Shown piece by piece: positions 26,690-38,808 of a stretch of 64,000 nt of DNA (within the stretch, counting starts at the first letter, position 1; every line of letters starts with the position of its first letter). The position numbers and the translations under genes are program-made. Source of the DNA: Solen grandis (lineage: Eukaryota; Mollusca; Bivalvia; Adapedonta; Solenidae); contig CM037789.1 of the NCBI GenBank assembly GCA_021229015.1, positions 40,026,926 to 40,090,925 of the forward strand. Reading direction: 5' to 3'. The notes under the pieces are model-generated. The model made no database searches, was not told where the DNA came from, and was given only the letters and a program-made list of their open reading frames with translations.

Positions 26690-26922
26690 CATATAGTAAT
26701 CGCACTTTCCATCCGTCTGTACATGAGGAAAGTACGTCTGTCTGTCCTACTTTGTGTCTGCTCTGTAACTCGTACATGCATGGCTTGCGGTAGGTCGGTG
26801 GTTCTACCCGAGTACCTCTGTGTACTCGGGTCTTCCTCCACCTGTAATTAGCTGGACGTCGCCTATATGATTGAAATACTATCGCAGCGACGGTAAACCC
26901 CAATACAACAACAACAACATGA
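26690..26922 (+). mobile_element. Chimeric SINE: foreign 5' half, shared 3' half
   Basis: From about 26779 (TGGCTTGCGGTAGGTCGGTG) to the ACAACAACAACAAC tail the sequence matches the 3' half of the SINE at 43716. The 5' half (TTATGCCCCCAAATGGGGCA onward) is a different module related to the elements with TATGCCCCC ends at 13 and 62 kb. The minus-strand copy at about 61262-61385 also lacks the tRNA head. Confidence 0.6.
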
Positions 26923-27599
26923 GTGGATTTTAAAGTAACCTGGTAGAAATGTTCACCACATTAAGATGATGTGTCACAATTGTTATGGCCAATTTGATGA
27001 AATGGCGCAACAAAAGAAAAGCCAGCAACAAACTAGTTAACTAATATATTTTAATCATAAACAAGTGACAAATATCAATATGAATATCACACCATACAGT
27101 GTCTTAAATATTATTAAACAAATAGTTTGATCCTTGTCTGATTGATACAATTTAAATTTAACCTGAGCAATCCAATAGATATGTCCTTTATCCAAATGTA
27201 AGTCCGAAATTAATTCCACACTGTTGAATGACCCAACTTGATGAATTGCTGCCAAAAACAAGTCTTCTAAAACGAGTCTCCTCAACAACAAGTCTGCTCT
27301 CCCTAAAACCCCCTTCATTATATATACTTGAGCAAAATATTCTAGAAACAACCATACTATTCTCCAAAAAGGAATGTTCTAAAGTGTAAACAGGTTACAT
27401 AAGACTTCTAGAATTTCCATAGAAAGAAAGAAAGTTCCAGTAAACAAAATATACCAGTAAACAAGTTATTTTTAGAATAGGGATCGCCTAATAGATCACT
27501 CCAGAACAAAACTAGTAAACAAGTTATTCTTAGAATAGGGATTTCCTTCTACAGTGTTGTGTTATATAAACTAGTTTAGGTGTAATATGTAACACAATT

Positions 27600-28725
27600 A
27601 AGACCTGGGTTGGTTAGGTTAAAGGTCAAGGTAACAATCTGGGTGAAAGATCAAAATGGAGAACATTTGTCGTATTTGACTTGCTCTAACTCTATCATGC
27701 ATTGATGGTGCATAATATTTTCTACAGAGATGGTGTGTTGTGTGCAAGACCCAGGTCTGTTGCTCAAAGGTTCAAGGTCACAATCTGGGGTGAAAGATCA
27801 AAAAGGGGAACATTTTGGTTGTGTCAGGGCTCTACTTCCATCATGCAAGGATGGATTTTAAAATGACTTGGCACAAATGTTATCCATGATGAAACAGTAT
27901 GTAGTGACCCAGGTCAAATGTTATAAAGGCATTATTTTGTTGGTGTCTGGCATGGATGGATTTTGAAATGACTTGGCACAAATGTACACTAGAAAGGACA
28001 ATAAGTCCTGTGGAAGATGCAGCTTGTCTGTAGCTCAAAGGACAATGTCACAATCACAGGTTAAATGCTGAAAAGTGACATATTTCTCTGCCTTAATATT
28101 TTAATATTGTTTTACATATAACGATTTTGAGATTACTTGGCATTTAAAGGCTTCAAGATATGTGGTACTTAGGACATGGTCACAATCTGAGTGCAAAGAT
28201 TAAAAAGGGGAATATTTTGTTGTGTCCGGGCTCTTACTCCATTATGCATGGATGGATTTTGAAATAACTTCGCACAAATGTTCTTCTAGAGAAGACAATG
28301 TGTTGTGTGCTAGACTCAGGTCTGTTGCTCAGAGGTCAAAGTAAAAATCTGGGGTCAAATGTCAAAAAAGGGGAACACTTTGTTTGTGTCAGGGTTCTAA
28401 CTGCATCATGCATGCATGTATTTTGAAATGACTTGGCATGGATGTTCTTCCAAAGAATACAATGTGTCCTGCACAAGTTCTGTAGCTCAAAGGTCAAGGT
28501 AACAATCACAGATCAAAGGTTGAAAGACAGCAATTTTTTTCTGTGTCCGGGCTCTCAATGTTGTTTTACATATAACAATTTTGAAATAACTTGGCACAGA
28601 TAGGTTTCCAGATATGTGGCACATGCAAAACTCACGTCTGTAGCCTTAAGTAGGCAAGGCCACAAATATTTTTTTGGGGGCATTTTTTATGGTGACTGTA
28701 ACAGGTCTTGTTAACAACTTCTATT
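27600..28725. repeat. Tandem-unit dispersed repeat
   Basis: Landmarks AGGTCAAGGTAACAATCTGG / AGGTCACAATCTGGGG and GGATGGATTTTGAAATGACT recur irregularly (for example at about 28247 and 28413), mostly 140-166 apart. No clear termini were found. Composition and period match the pearl-like cores elsewhere. Confidence 0.5.
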
Positions 28726-30485
28726 GTTGTAATTTGCCTCATGTGGATTGGGATATCAATCAATGAATTTGAAAACTGACATGTGGTAAAGTGTTAACAC
28801 ATTTGTTATATTTTTTACATTTTTATAGATTGATGTAATTAAGAATGATGTAGAAGCAAAATATGTAATGCTGCATGCATCAACCATATATGTATGCTTA
28901 AAATGTCAGTGAAGATTGGGGATCATAACCATTTCCATAATTTTCTTGTTTCTCTCTGGCAAAAAATTCTTCCTGTTTTTTTTATCTGATGGACACTCCT
29001 GACAGTTTTGCTTGCTATACTGACAGCAGCCTGTTAAACTTAAAATGTAATACTAGATTAGAGTATGGAAATTTGTGGCACAAATGATTTTTAATCTATA
29101 TTCAGTACAGATCAATGAAACTTCACCTTGATTGTGTTATTGAGCACCTGAGTTTTGTTTGGATATGCATTGCTAACCATCATTCAGCATTGGACACGTA
29201 AGATTTTGATTTTGTTTGCCTAATATGGCCCTTGAATAAATAAGCTATAAAATAGCTGTATTGCAAATATCTCACAACAAAAGTATGAGCCACTGTTACA
29301 AAACTTATGGCCTCTAAAAAAAAATTGAACAATGTTGTATATTTCCAAAACTGTATGAGCCATTTTATAGATTGTTGTAATTAAGAATGATGTAAAAGCA
29401 AAATATTTAATGAATAAATGACCCATTAAGTTATTAAAACCTTATAAAGTCTTGACTTTTTTTATAAGCTCAAAAATTTGAAGAATAAGGGTAAGGATAG
29501 GTATTGTATTTGTATGTGTTGGTTTTGGTATAAATTTTCAATCAGATTTATTTGTATTAAATATACATTTGAAACTTCACATACCAATAGTGCACCATAC
29601 TTAAGCAGACAAAACTAAAGACAGGTGGTGGAGGATTAATTAATAAAACCTCATTTCAGATAGATTCTACTTTATGACTTTGCACTGTTTTATAAAGAAA
29701 ATACATATGTTTTTGTGTAAATACACAAAGTGTGCAATTCTTTAATTCTAAATCTTCCAATATTTAGCAACTATCAATTTCAATTTTTGCACACTACATT
29801 TTGTGTATATTTGCCATCGATCTAGCCCAAAACCTCCCCATGCCTCATGGTAGATTTTTGGTTATACAGACATATTTCAAATCAGATTAATAAGTGCAAA
29901 CTTTCTTTCGGAACTGAGTGTATAGGTATCCTATCTTAAATTACTGTTTTGTTTGTTTCTTTTTTATTGAAAATTAAAAGCTTTATGTATTCTGAAATTA
30001 TACTATTTGAATGTCACACATGATAAATAGGTCTGTTATAAATTTCTTATCATATTTCATAACAATATAACAGTATTGTTACGAGCTGGTAGCGTGCTCT
30101 ATCCATGTCTTGATGGTGGTTATGACCTTTTCAGTCAGTGATGTGTGCTGCTGTGCAGTTGGAGAATTCAGCTTGTCTGTGTTGACAATGTCTTAAAGAC
30201 CTTTTTATGTTTTAAATAAAATGGACTCCACAAGTTTAAATGGATAATCAAATTACCTAAAAGCTGAATACTTAATGTTAAAATAGTAGTGGAAATCAAT
30301 TAAACAATCAATACAGGGTAAAGTTCCCTCGCTTTATTTCTGTACTCTTGCTATACAAGGGAAACTGATATATAAATGCATGAGTAGACACTAAATATAA
30401 ATATCAACCATATACTAATTCTAAAAAGATGTTAAATAAGTCTTAAATATATACAGTCTTTTATCACATGAAGATGATAAAATAG

Positions 30486-30657
30486 AGACTTAAGTCCAAA
30501 TAAAGGATCAATTCCTTATATAACTACTTATTTCTTATTAAAAATGGAGGAAAATCTAATATAACTTGAGTATAGAGCTTACTTAAATAAATTAAAAAGA
30601 GACTTAAGTCCAAATAAAGGACAATTCCTTATATAACTACTTGTTTCTTATTAAAAG
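30486..30657. repeat. Direct repeat, two 59-60-bp copies, 113 apart
   Basis: GAGACTTAAGTCCAAATAAA to TACTTATTTCTTATTAAAA at 30486-30545 recurs nearly unchanged at 30599-30657. The surrounding 28.8-31.3 kb shows no gene. Confidence 0.7.
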
Positions 30658-31299
30658 AGTCCCGAACTCAGCTGCGTTCCACTATATAAAGTGCAGCAAC
30701 GCGCATATAAATAATGCACTTTTAATGTTTAAACCGCGCAACAGTGAAAGTGCACAACTGTGCACACAGAAATATGTGCGCTAAATCATCAAAACAATGA
30801 AGAAAGCCGAATACTCTCGAATCCTGAACTAGAAATGTATAATTAACAATAACTTACCAATAAACAATAGAATTTCTAATGATTACTATAAAAATCAATA
30901 AGATAACAAATTGGTCTAATCAGAAGCTTATATTTAATTAAAACCGCTACACTGTAACCATGGCAAATATCCCATGAATCAGTGTGACACAGCATCCAAG
31001 ATGGCCGCCAGAAGTAAATTTACAAAAAGTAAACAAACTTGACGAAAGATGCACAAAGTTAAAAGTGGGGGAATGTAACCAAAGAGAAAATAATTCTTAA
31101 AAGATGAACTTCTATGAAGGTAACCATAACAAAGTTTAGAAAAAAATAATGACAAGTGATCGCGGGAAATGCCGCAAAAACAGTATTGAGTCTTGATTTT
31201 TTCTTTTTGAACATTTTTATATATCTTTTTTCAGAACTAAGGCAGCACTGATAGAAAACCAAACAAAAAATTTACACCCAGAGCAAAACCAAGGTTAAA

Positions 31300-33180
31300 G
31301 ATTGTATGTAACCCAGTATAAAGGGGGACGATAAAAAAAGGGGGAGTGATGGAAAAACGATATAGTGATGTTTTTTGTGCGATTCTCATATGATTTAAAA
31401 AATTTTTTTTGAGAAAACTTGTGTTTCATCCATTGAAGTGAATGTAAAAATTAGTAATTTTTTCTCCAAGATGGACACATTTTACTGGGATCACATCTCG
31501 GGAGATGCGGGCATGGAAAGACTGCACTGTCAAAATGCGGGTTTTGGCCGGTTCGTTACATTTCGGAAAAAAAAGATCAAAACGAAAATTTCTGGTGTTT
31601 TCCACACCCATAAGAATTTAACTTCCTTTTCACACCCCTTTTAAAGGAATATAGGAAAGCGGGTCTTCAGTAAAATTTCATAAAAGCAGTATTTTGAGGA
31701 TCAAAATTTCCAAATAGTTTATAAAAAATGATGTGACAAAACTCATGTTTTGTAATAGGGGAGGTTTAGATGAATGGGCTCCTATAACAATGACCCTCCC
31801 AAAAAACAACACCGGCCTGCCGGACCGAGTCATTCACAAAAATAACAATCCCACCACCCCCCGACCGGGAAACTAGAAGTTTAAGACTGGGGCCACGGGA
31901 ATGGATGGCAATTCACTTGGGGTTTTGTTGGTGGGCATAAAATAGATATTATTTGCAGGGTTCTGCTGAAAAGGAGAAAAAGGGTCACGAAGGGCATGAA
32001 GCCCTTCGTAAAGCACTTGGGGGAAAAAAAAACGACTAAATTTTAGGAACACCCCCCATCCTACTGAAAAAAATTGTAATTTTTGTGGCCCATGACAGAA
32101 AGAATTACTGGAAGATCACAAGTCCATTTTTTTTTTTTTACGTGCATGAAAAACCCATCTGCTGAAGGATGCAGGGGGAAAGAAATGAAGGGGGACCATT
32201 ATCAGTAGGAAATCCCCCAAGAGTCGAACTCCCCTTGGCAAAAAAAAACAGACTGAAATTCAAAAGTCTATTTCTTTCCCTTGCACATCTTCCCTTTACA
32301 TCAACATTTTAAACAGAAACTTGTTTTGACAGTAGAAGCGAACTTAAAAATTTGGACGAAATGATATAAATCCTGCAACGCATTTTTTGGGCCCAAAATT
32401 TTTATGTAAGTACTTTTAATGTGAAAAAGAAAAATTTTTCTTCCCCCCAAAAAACCCTTTCAGTTTCCCGGGCAGCAATTTACCTGGTCAGAACCCGTCT
32501 GCAAGCGCTAAAAAACATGCGAAAAACCAAAGAAAATTCTTGACATGCGTTCTCTGTTATTTTTGGGTGGTAGGACTCCAGATCATAAAACATTTCACAT
32601 CAGTCAGAACATACTGGGAAAACAAAAGGCAGCATTACATCAGTCATCTAGATTTGAAAATTTTAAACCAGTACAAGATTGCTGTGTGAGTTGGGGGGGA
32701 GGGTAAGGGAGGGGACAACCCACACCGACTGCATATAAGACTGTTGAAATTAATCAGTCTCTTTTATAATCCTCCTAACGGAAGAATCTGTCATTTCTAA
32801 TCAGAACCCAATAAACCTTGTATAAAATAGGTACATTTTAAATTTACTTTAAGATCTTTTCTGAGGCGCTTCACCTTTTCAGCCTTGTTCGAGTGTGGCA
32901 GTAAAGCAATCAGCAAGTTTTAAAAATGTTTGTCCCAGGACATGGAACCCAAATTTTAGACAAAGCTTTCCATGACAACGGGTTTTCATATCATCAGGGC
33001 ACCTTTAAGGATCATATAGAGCTATACTTTGTATTGTACGGCAGAGGACCACACTGGAGATGTTACACATCAGGAGAGGGGAATTCAAAAAAAAAATAGA
33101 GAAAGAGGTTTGATGAAGGTGTGGAGGGAACAATGCGAAAAGAAATAAAAAGGGGGTTACAGTACTTTTACTTTTTACAG
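31300..33180. other. No gene seen; sequence of uneven quality
   Basis: Short overlapping open stretches on both strands (31426-31644) and many runs of A, C and G. No splice-bounded exon with a recognisable product. A basic ATG context (CCAAGATGGCCGCC) at 31001 opens only 13 codons. The region leads into the tandem repeat and gap. Confidence 0.5.
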
Positions 33181-33833
33181 AAATGGTAATATTTGCATTA
33201 AAACCAAGCCTGGATTTTGGTCTAAACTTTCACATCTACGGGAGCAAAACTCAAATTGTGCTAAGGTTCAACCACAAATCACCCCAAAAATTTGTGAGTC
33301 CGGGTACACTGTATACTTTTTTCCACACCCCATTTTGAGCCCCAGGATCAGAGCCAAAATTTAGAGAATATAAAAGATCCACTTTCCTGGGATAAATTTG
33401 CAACACCCTGCCCCACATGCACAGTTAATTTTCCCGGATCTGTAGGGTTTTTTCGGTGGAGAGGGAGGAAGTTCCCGTCAAACTGGATCTGTTCAACTTT
33501 AATTAAGATACACTCAAGGAAGAAAGTTTACTAAGGTTAAAATAAATACCACTCAAAAAATGTTTTGTCATGGTAACCTGATACTTTTTTTCCACAACCC
33601 ATGGGGACCAGGATACGGGAGTCTGACGTTAAAAAAATAAAAAAATCCACTTTTCTGGATGAGATTGTCAACCCCTGCCCCACATGACTAGTTAAATCTT
33701 GGTCGCATAAAATTTTCTGGTGGGAGGAGAAATGTTCCCGTCATCGGACTTGTCAAAATTTTTTCACATCCCAGGAACTAACTCAAAAATTGTGCTAATT
33801 TTACAATCAACACAACATCACTCACAAAAGGGT
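33180..33833. repeat. Tandem repeat, about 267-bp unit, running into the gap
   Basis: Matching landmarks recur at a spacing near 267: TACTTTT...CCACA at 33313 and 33582, CCCCACATG at 33411 and 33678, and a GGTGG-GTTCCCGTCA block at about 33458 and 33720. CTCAAATTGTGCTAA-like sequence at 33250 and 33783 is two units apart. At least two and a half diverged units are visible; the rest is presumably in the gap. Confidence 0.7.
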
Positions 33834-33933
33834 NNNNNNNNNNNNNNNNNNNNNNNNNNNNNNNNNNNNNNNNNNNNNNNNNNNNNNNNNNNNNNNNNNN
33901 NNNNNNNNNNNNNNNNNNNNNNNNNNNNNNNNN
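33834..33933. other. Assembly gap, 100 N
   Basis: Exactly one hundred N, the usual placeholder for a scaffold gap of unknown length. It cuts into a tandem repeat on its left side (see 33180-33833), which explains why assembly failed here. Confidence 0.99.
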
Positions 33934-34370
33934 AAGATTTAAAAGTAAAGCACAACGTTCACCTACTTCATTATAACTTTCCGTAACTTACCATACTTAC
34001 CTTCCGTAACGGTTAATTACCAGGTAACTGTGTTTGAGGTTAGCCGATACTTAAATCACTGCATTAAGAATAGACTTTCTTTTCAAAATCTATTAGCTGA
34101 AACAAAAGAATCGGTTCAGCCTGAACTACAGAAAACACTTAATTCACAAAGCGTGACACCTTGTGCTGTGTTTTAATGATATTCGATTTGCACAAATGAC
34201 ATATAAATGTAGAAGTTAAATGGCTTAGAACATATCTATTGTGAGAGGTATTCGTAAACTTAAAGTTACTATTGTCTTTAAGTATGTCAATACCGTGACG
34301 AAAGCAAGTTGTGTTCTGGATTCTACAGTTTAAGATATTTTGGACTTGGTATTGAGGAAAAACGAGAAAA

Positions 34371-35575
34371 ATGGTCATGAAGACCACGATAGTGTTGCTG
34401 ACATTGGCTCTGAGTTTGAACACGGTGACCAGCTACAGCGCCGATGATTTGAGGACACACCTGGAAACCAGTATTCCAACAGACGGTGCAGATTTATACC
34501 TCACGTACGTGAGACCAGTGAACGATCAGATTCACATACTGAATGTCACAGCGGATCTTTACCTGATTGGTATTAACGGCTTTGACAATTCAGAACAAAA
34601 GTTGACCACTACCGCCTACCTGGAAGTAAAATGGACTGATGAAGTAATTCGTGATAACTGGCAAAATGCAGCTATCAATACGGTCTACGTTCCCCAAAAC
34701 AACGTCTGGTTACCAGACATCGCTCTGCAGAACGGATTTACGTCAATGTCGGGGCTTGGAAGCAGTTTCCTGTACGTGACACTTCAACAGGATGGAACCG
34801 TCACCTGGAGACCATATCACGTGTTCGAAAGTAGCTGTGAGGTTGACGTTACATTCTTTCCCTTCGATAAAACTACTTGTGACTTGCAATTTGTTATATG
34901 GAGCAATACTAAGGACCGCGTTTTGATCACGAAAGGAACAGTAGAAGTGAACACCGATTCCTATGAAAAGAACAGCGAATGGGATGTGTTAGCGACGACT
35001 GCTTCAAACTACGAGTCATCTACGAGCTCTGGTGTGACATTTTCAATCGAAATGAAACGCAAGCCTCTGTATTATCTGCTCAATATAATCATTCCGGTTG
35101 TACTCTTGGGTGTCCTGAACGCGTTTGTATTCGTGTTGCCGGCAAGCTCTGGCGAGAAAACAGGCTACTCCGTGACAGCTTTTCTGTCGTTTGCCGTATT
35201 TCTGACCATCATAAGCACAGAACTGCCGCAGAATTCCGAAAAGGTCTCCACTTGCAGCGCATATATTTTCCTAATGACCTCGTTAGCACGATCATTGTCA
35301 CGATAACCATAATCCAACTTCACTACTTCAACCAAGACGAGGATGTACCCGTTACTGGCAAGAAGCTGCAACTGGTCACGTGGATGCGCAAACTGCAGTG
35401 CGCCTTCTGTACCGGAAGTGGTCACGTAGCGGTCGATGAGAAGAAGCTAGCTGAAGCCCAAGAGATTACATGGACGACATTTTCCGATGCGGTTGACTTC
35501 TTTTGTTTTTGGATCTTCTTGATTTACACACTGCTTTTTACGTGCATTATACTCGCTGTCTCTACGACAGGTTAA
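34371..35575 (+). CDS. Nicotinic-acetylcholine-receptor-like Cys-loop channel subunit, single exon, frameshifted in M3
   Basis: Pentameric ligand-gated channel subunit of the plasma membrane. Signal peptide: residues 1-22 or so, ending near TVTSYS. Extracellular domain: loop-D-like W-T-D at WTDEVIRDNW, loop A WLPDIALQNG, then the Cys loop CEVDVTFFPFDKTTC with 13 residues between cysteines. M1 follows KRKPLYYLLN. GEK precedes M2, as in cation-selective members. There is no adjacent cysteine pair before M1, so it is a non-alpha type. The frame opened at 34371 is lost between about 35271 and 35291 and resumes one base off, giving STIIVTITIIQL, a short intracellular loop and M4 (FCFWIFLIYTLL) to the stop at 35573-35575. 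With the missing base it would be about 401 residues, normal for a subunit with a short M3-M4 loop. No intron interrupts it. I chose 34371 as start; ATG at 34377 also leaves the signal peptide. Confidence 0.88.
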
Positions 35576-35922
35576 TTCAAAACTGCTTTTTGATCCAACC
35601 TGATTAACTTCTGGACAAAATATAGTACTGAAGTCATGTTATCGTATTTTCCTTAAGGTATGCTTAAGAAAGTAAGACTTCTAAGCTCTCTTGTTATTTT
35701 TTTTTTATTTTTCATTTGTTGTTGTAAATACAGAATATAATATACCATATACTTTTCTTTTCTATTTTATATTTATTAGCATACTGCACTGAATCGAATT
35801 CCATTTTATTAAGAGTGACCATATTTTCTTTAAATCAATTTTAGTTTATTTTCATCAGGCATAACATATATAATTTTCATCGCAGCAGACAAGTTGTAAG
35901 AAGACTATACATACATAACGGC

Positions 35923-35928
35923 AATAAA
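35923..35928 (+). promoter_or_regulatory. Possible polyadenylation signal of the receptor gene
   Basis: AATAAA lies about 350 bases after the receptor stop codon, in AT-rich sequence with no other gene nearby, and is followed at about 35930-35945 by a GT/T-containing stretch. Position and orientation fit; nothing proves use. Confidence 0.35.
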
Positions 35929-35962
35929 GTACCTCTGTTTGTATCAAAACAACGTTTTTTAT

Positions 35963-36597
35963 TGGTTTAATGTCCCCCACCCCGACAGTATTCAGTATTT
36001 GAAACAGTCGTAAACCTCTTTATCCTGACACCAGACCTACCAGTCCTGGAACCACCCTTGTAGGCCGAGTGCCAATCAAGGAAGCTTTATCAGTACCATT
36101 TATTCACGACTTTGGGCAAAACATTTTCAAAAAAGCTAAAACCATATATGATTGTACGTATATATTCTCAGAAACAACATACATACATTAATATAAAACA
36201 GGCTTCAAACTCAGAGATTGGATGCAATGGCCGATACTACAAGTAAGTTTGGGATTCTTTATGGATCGTAAAACTCGAGGAAGACATGGAATTAGATATC
36301 TATAGTTTCTTTCATCTACGTGTTTGTTACATTGACAAAACAATATAAATAACGTCAAGCCATCATGAACAGCATTAACAATGTTTTATGCACTGAATAT
36401 ATAAGGCCGATGGCAATTACTTGCAATCCCCTGCTGCGACATACTGAAGTAGTGAAAAATGGTACTGATATAGCTCCCTTGCTTGGAGATCAGCATATAA
36501 GGGTAGATCCAGGACTGGTCGACCCGGTGTCAGGATAATGTGACATGTCTCAAAAGGACTGAAATACTGTCGGACGGTGGTACGCTAAAACTAACAA
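35963..36597. repeat. Two SINE fragments facing each other
   Basis: About 35963-36135 carries the SINE 3' body in one orientation (CTTTATCCTGACACCAGACC) and about 36440-36597 the same body inverted (CGGTGTCAGGATAATGTGAC). The arms are diverged, so this is two old insertions rather than one palindrome. It lies just after the receptor gene. Confidence 0.62.
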
Positions 36598-38361
36598 ACA
36601 ATTACATGCACGTTATCAGTTGCTCAAACAACAGTTTTAGACTTTGATAAGCAACGGTCAGACATGAAAATTATTTCTGCTACACAAAGGTCTCTAAACA
36701 ACCAAGCCAGAGCTAATTTGCAGAAGGTTCCAAACTGCATTCGGTTGCTAACGTTGCAAGGAATGGAAACTTTCAAGATTACTTTAATATCTCATTCCTT
36801 GGCAAAAACAGCGTTTGTTTTTTTTCTTTTTAAATTTGATGTGTGTTTTTTACACTATTCAATAGAGATTTGTTGAAAAAAAATGGAGAAAATATTTTCT
36901 TAACACTTGAGGTGTATAGTGTATAATTACAATGTTACTTTCAAAATATTTTATCGCAATTTGTAATTTATCACGCATTCTAGAAGTTACAGGTGTACTT
37001 TATATCAAACATGCGTGGAAATACATCTCTATTGTGAAAGGACCAAAATGTATACAAAAAATACCCAAAAGCTATGAAATTTTATATATTTTTTTTTAAA
37101 AAATGTAGGCAGTGACAATGCAAGCGGCTTGCCGCTTGCCCGAGCTTTAACAATAAAGATACTCGTTCTAGAAACGTCTAGGTATTATCGAGATCCACGA
37201 GATCGGTATAAAATGGCAACTCTCCGTCAAATTTATATTTTAAAGACACGTCTTAATACCTTCTAACCTACACGTGCTTTTAGCGTCATATTTTGCTATT
37301 TTTTACAATAATATTGCGCTTGAAATCTCAGTTTTAAACGAAAACAAAATATCTGGGCAATTCCTAAAACAAAACAACAACCCAATTTATTTACTCCTGT
37401 AAAAAGAGTAGGTAATGCTTCGCACTATACAATTTACCCAGAGTAGATCACAACAAATAAATAACTACATTTATTTTGTCGTTTATCTGCTGCATTTGTT
37501 CAATTTAAATCATAATTTAAAGGAGGTTGGTAAATAAATTGAAAATAATTCCCTACATCGGAAAAATTACCATTATTATAGTATGGTTACATTTTCCTCT
37601 GTTGTTTTTTCTATACTTTTTGAAAGTTGAACTTACGTGTGCCTAAACACTGTTTTCCACAGGCTTTTACAGGAGTTCCCTGTTTGATAGGTATTTGTTC
37701 ACAAGTAATTTGTATGATAACGAGGTAAAGCCCCCAAACAAATAGGAAGGCATACTTACGAAATTTCTACACGTAAACAACAACAGATAAAATTTACACC
37801 GGGTTCAGTGGTTACGCCAACCTCTGAACCTTTGAAGGTGAATACATGACAGTTTTCCTGAAAGGGGCCTATTACGAAAGATTGGTCCAGTTAAATTAAG
37901 GAAGTAGCAATAAATAAAGAGGATATTTAAAAATTCACGTAACAGTGAATGTAAACATCAACAACAAAGATCGAAACCGGACGTAAAAATACAATTTGCA
38001 TCATTTTCACTATAGTTCAAATGAACTGAAGACAATTTTTATTAAATCTATAGATGTTCTCTCCTTTCTAATATTTTTGTTTTTAATATTCTGAAGGGTA
38101 AATGATGCTACTTTTACAGTGAATATCATAAAAATGTAATTTCACTCTTTTCAACAAAAAAAAGAAAGAAAAAAAATCGAAACATTACGAAAATTAGGAA
38201 ATAAAATATCGCCCCCCCCCCCTAAAAAGTTCCTCTATTATACATTTAACAACTTTAAAAACACTCTAGTTATATTTTGGTGATTTTAACACTGAATATG
38301 ATGAAATATTTTCATGAAATTTGGAGCAAATAATAATTTACAAAGTCACTTAGATCATTAT

Positions 38362-38390
38362 CTTTTTTTTTTTTTTTTTTTTTTTTTTCA
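38362..38390. repeat. Poly-T tract
   Basis: About 29 T in a row. Similar single-base runs lie at 22294-22309 (G), 13880-13892 (C) and 47738-47755 (T). Such runs are points where length may be misassembled. Confidence 0.85.
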
Positions 38391-38533
38391 CTCAAAATCA
38401 GTAAATAGTAAATAGTCATTGAGCAATGTCTCTGCTGGTCAATGACTATATGAAATTCTAGTATAAAGAGAACACAATTTTGGGAAAATTTTAAATTAAA
38501 TAACAGTATTTTTATCATCATTGCATGATTATT

Positions 38534-38808
38534 GTTTGTTTGATTGCTTGCTGGGTTTAACATCCCACCGACAGTATTTCAGTCATTTGGAGACGATGTC
38601 TTCTTGAGATAGATATAGTGCTGCCACACTGCAGTATCACGCCGTAGACATGTGGCATGATACCACACCCAGTCACATTATCCTGACACCGGGCCAACCA
38701 GTCCTGCAACTACTCTTATATGCTGAGCTCCAAGCAAGGTACCATTTTAACGACTTTGGTATATCGTAAAAAATTTGGTAGATCAAACCCACGACCTCCC
38801 GCTCTGAT
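38534..38808 (-). mobile_element. tRNA-derived SINE, 5'-truncated
   Basis: Same 3' body (ACATCCCACCGACAGTATTT, CACATTATCCTGACACCGGG) and a damaged box B (GGGTTTGATCTACC on the minus strand); the extreme head is missing after GCGGGAGGTC. Confidence 0.72.

Larger units (their letters stand above)
26143..29411. repeat. Dispersed direct repeat copies at 26.1 kb and 29.1 kb
   Basis: About 26143-26350 and 29068-29290 share TATATTCAGTACAGATCAAT, CACCTTGATTGTGT and CAGCATTGGACAC. A second pair, TGTAATTAAGAATGATGTA, occurs near 28835 and 29367. They flank the 27.6-28.7 kb repeat. Confidence 0.6.

Noticed and set aside
30995..31045. ATG in a strong context (CCAAGATGGCCGCC) at 31001
   Set aside because: Opens only 13 codons, and I found no convincing donor or downstream exon.
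34979..35425. Separate open frames overlapping the receptor
   Set aside because: The plus frame from 34979 is only the second half of the receptor after the frameshift plus shadow sequence; the minus frame at 35165-35425 is antisense shadow.
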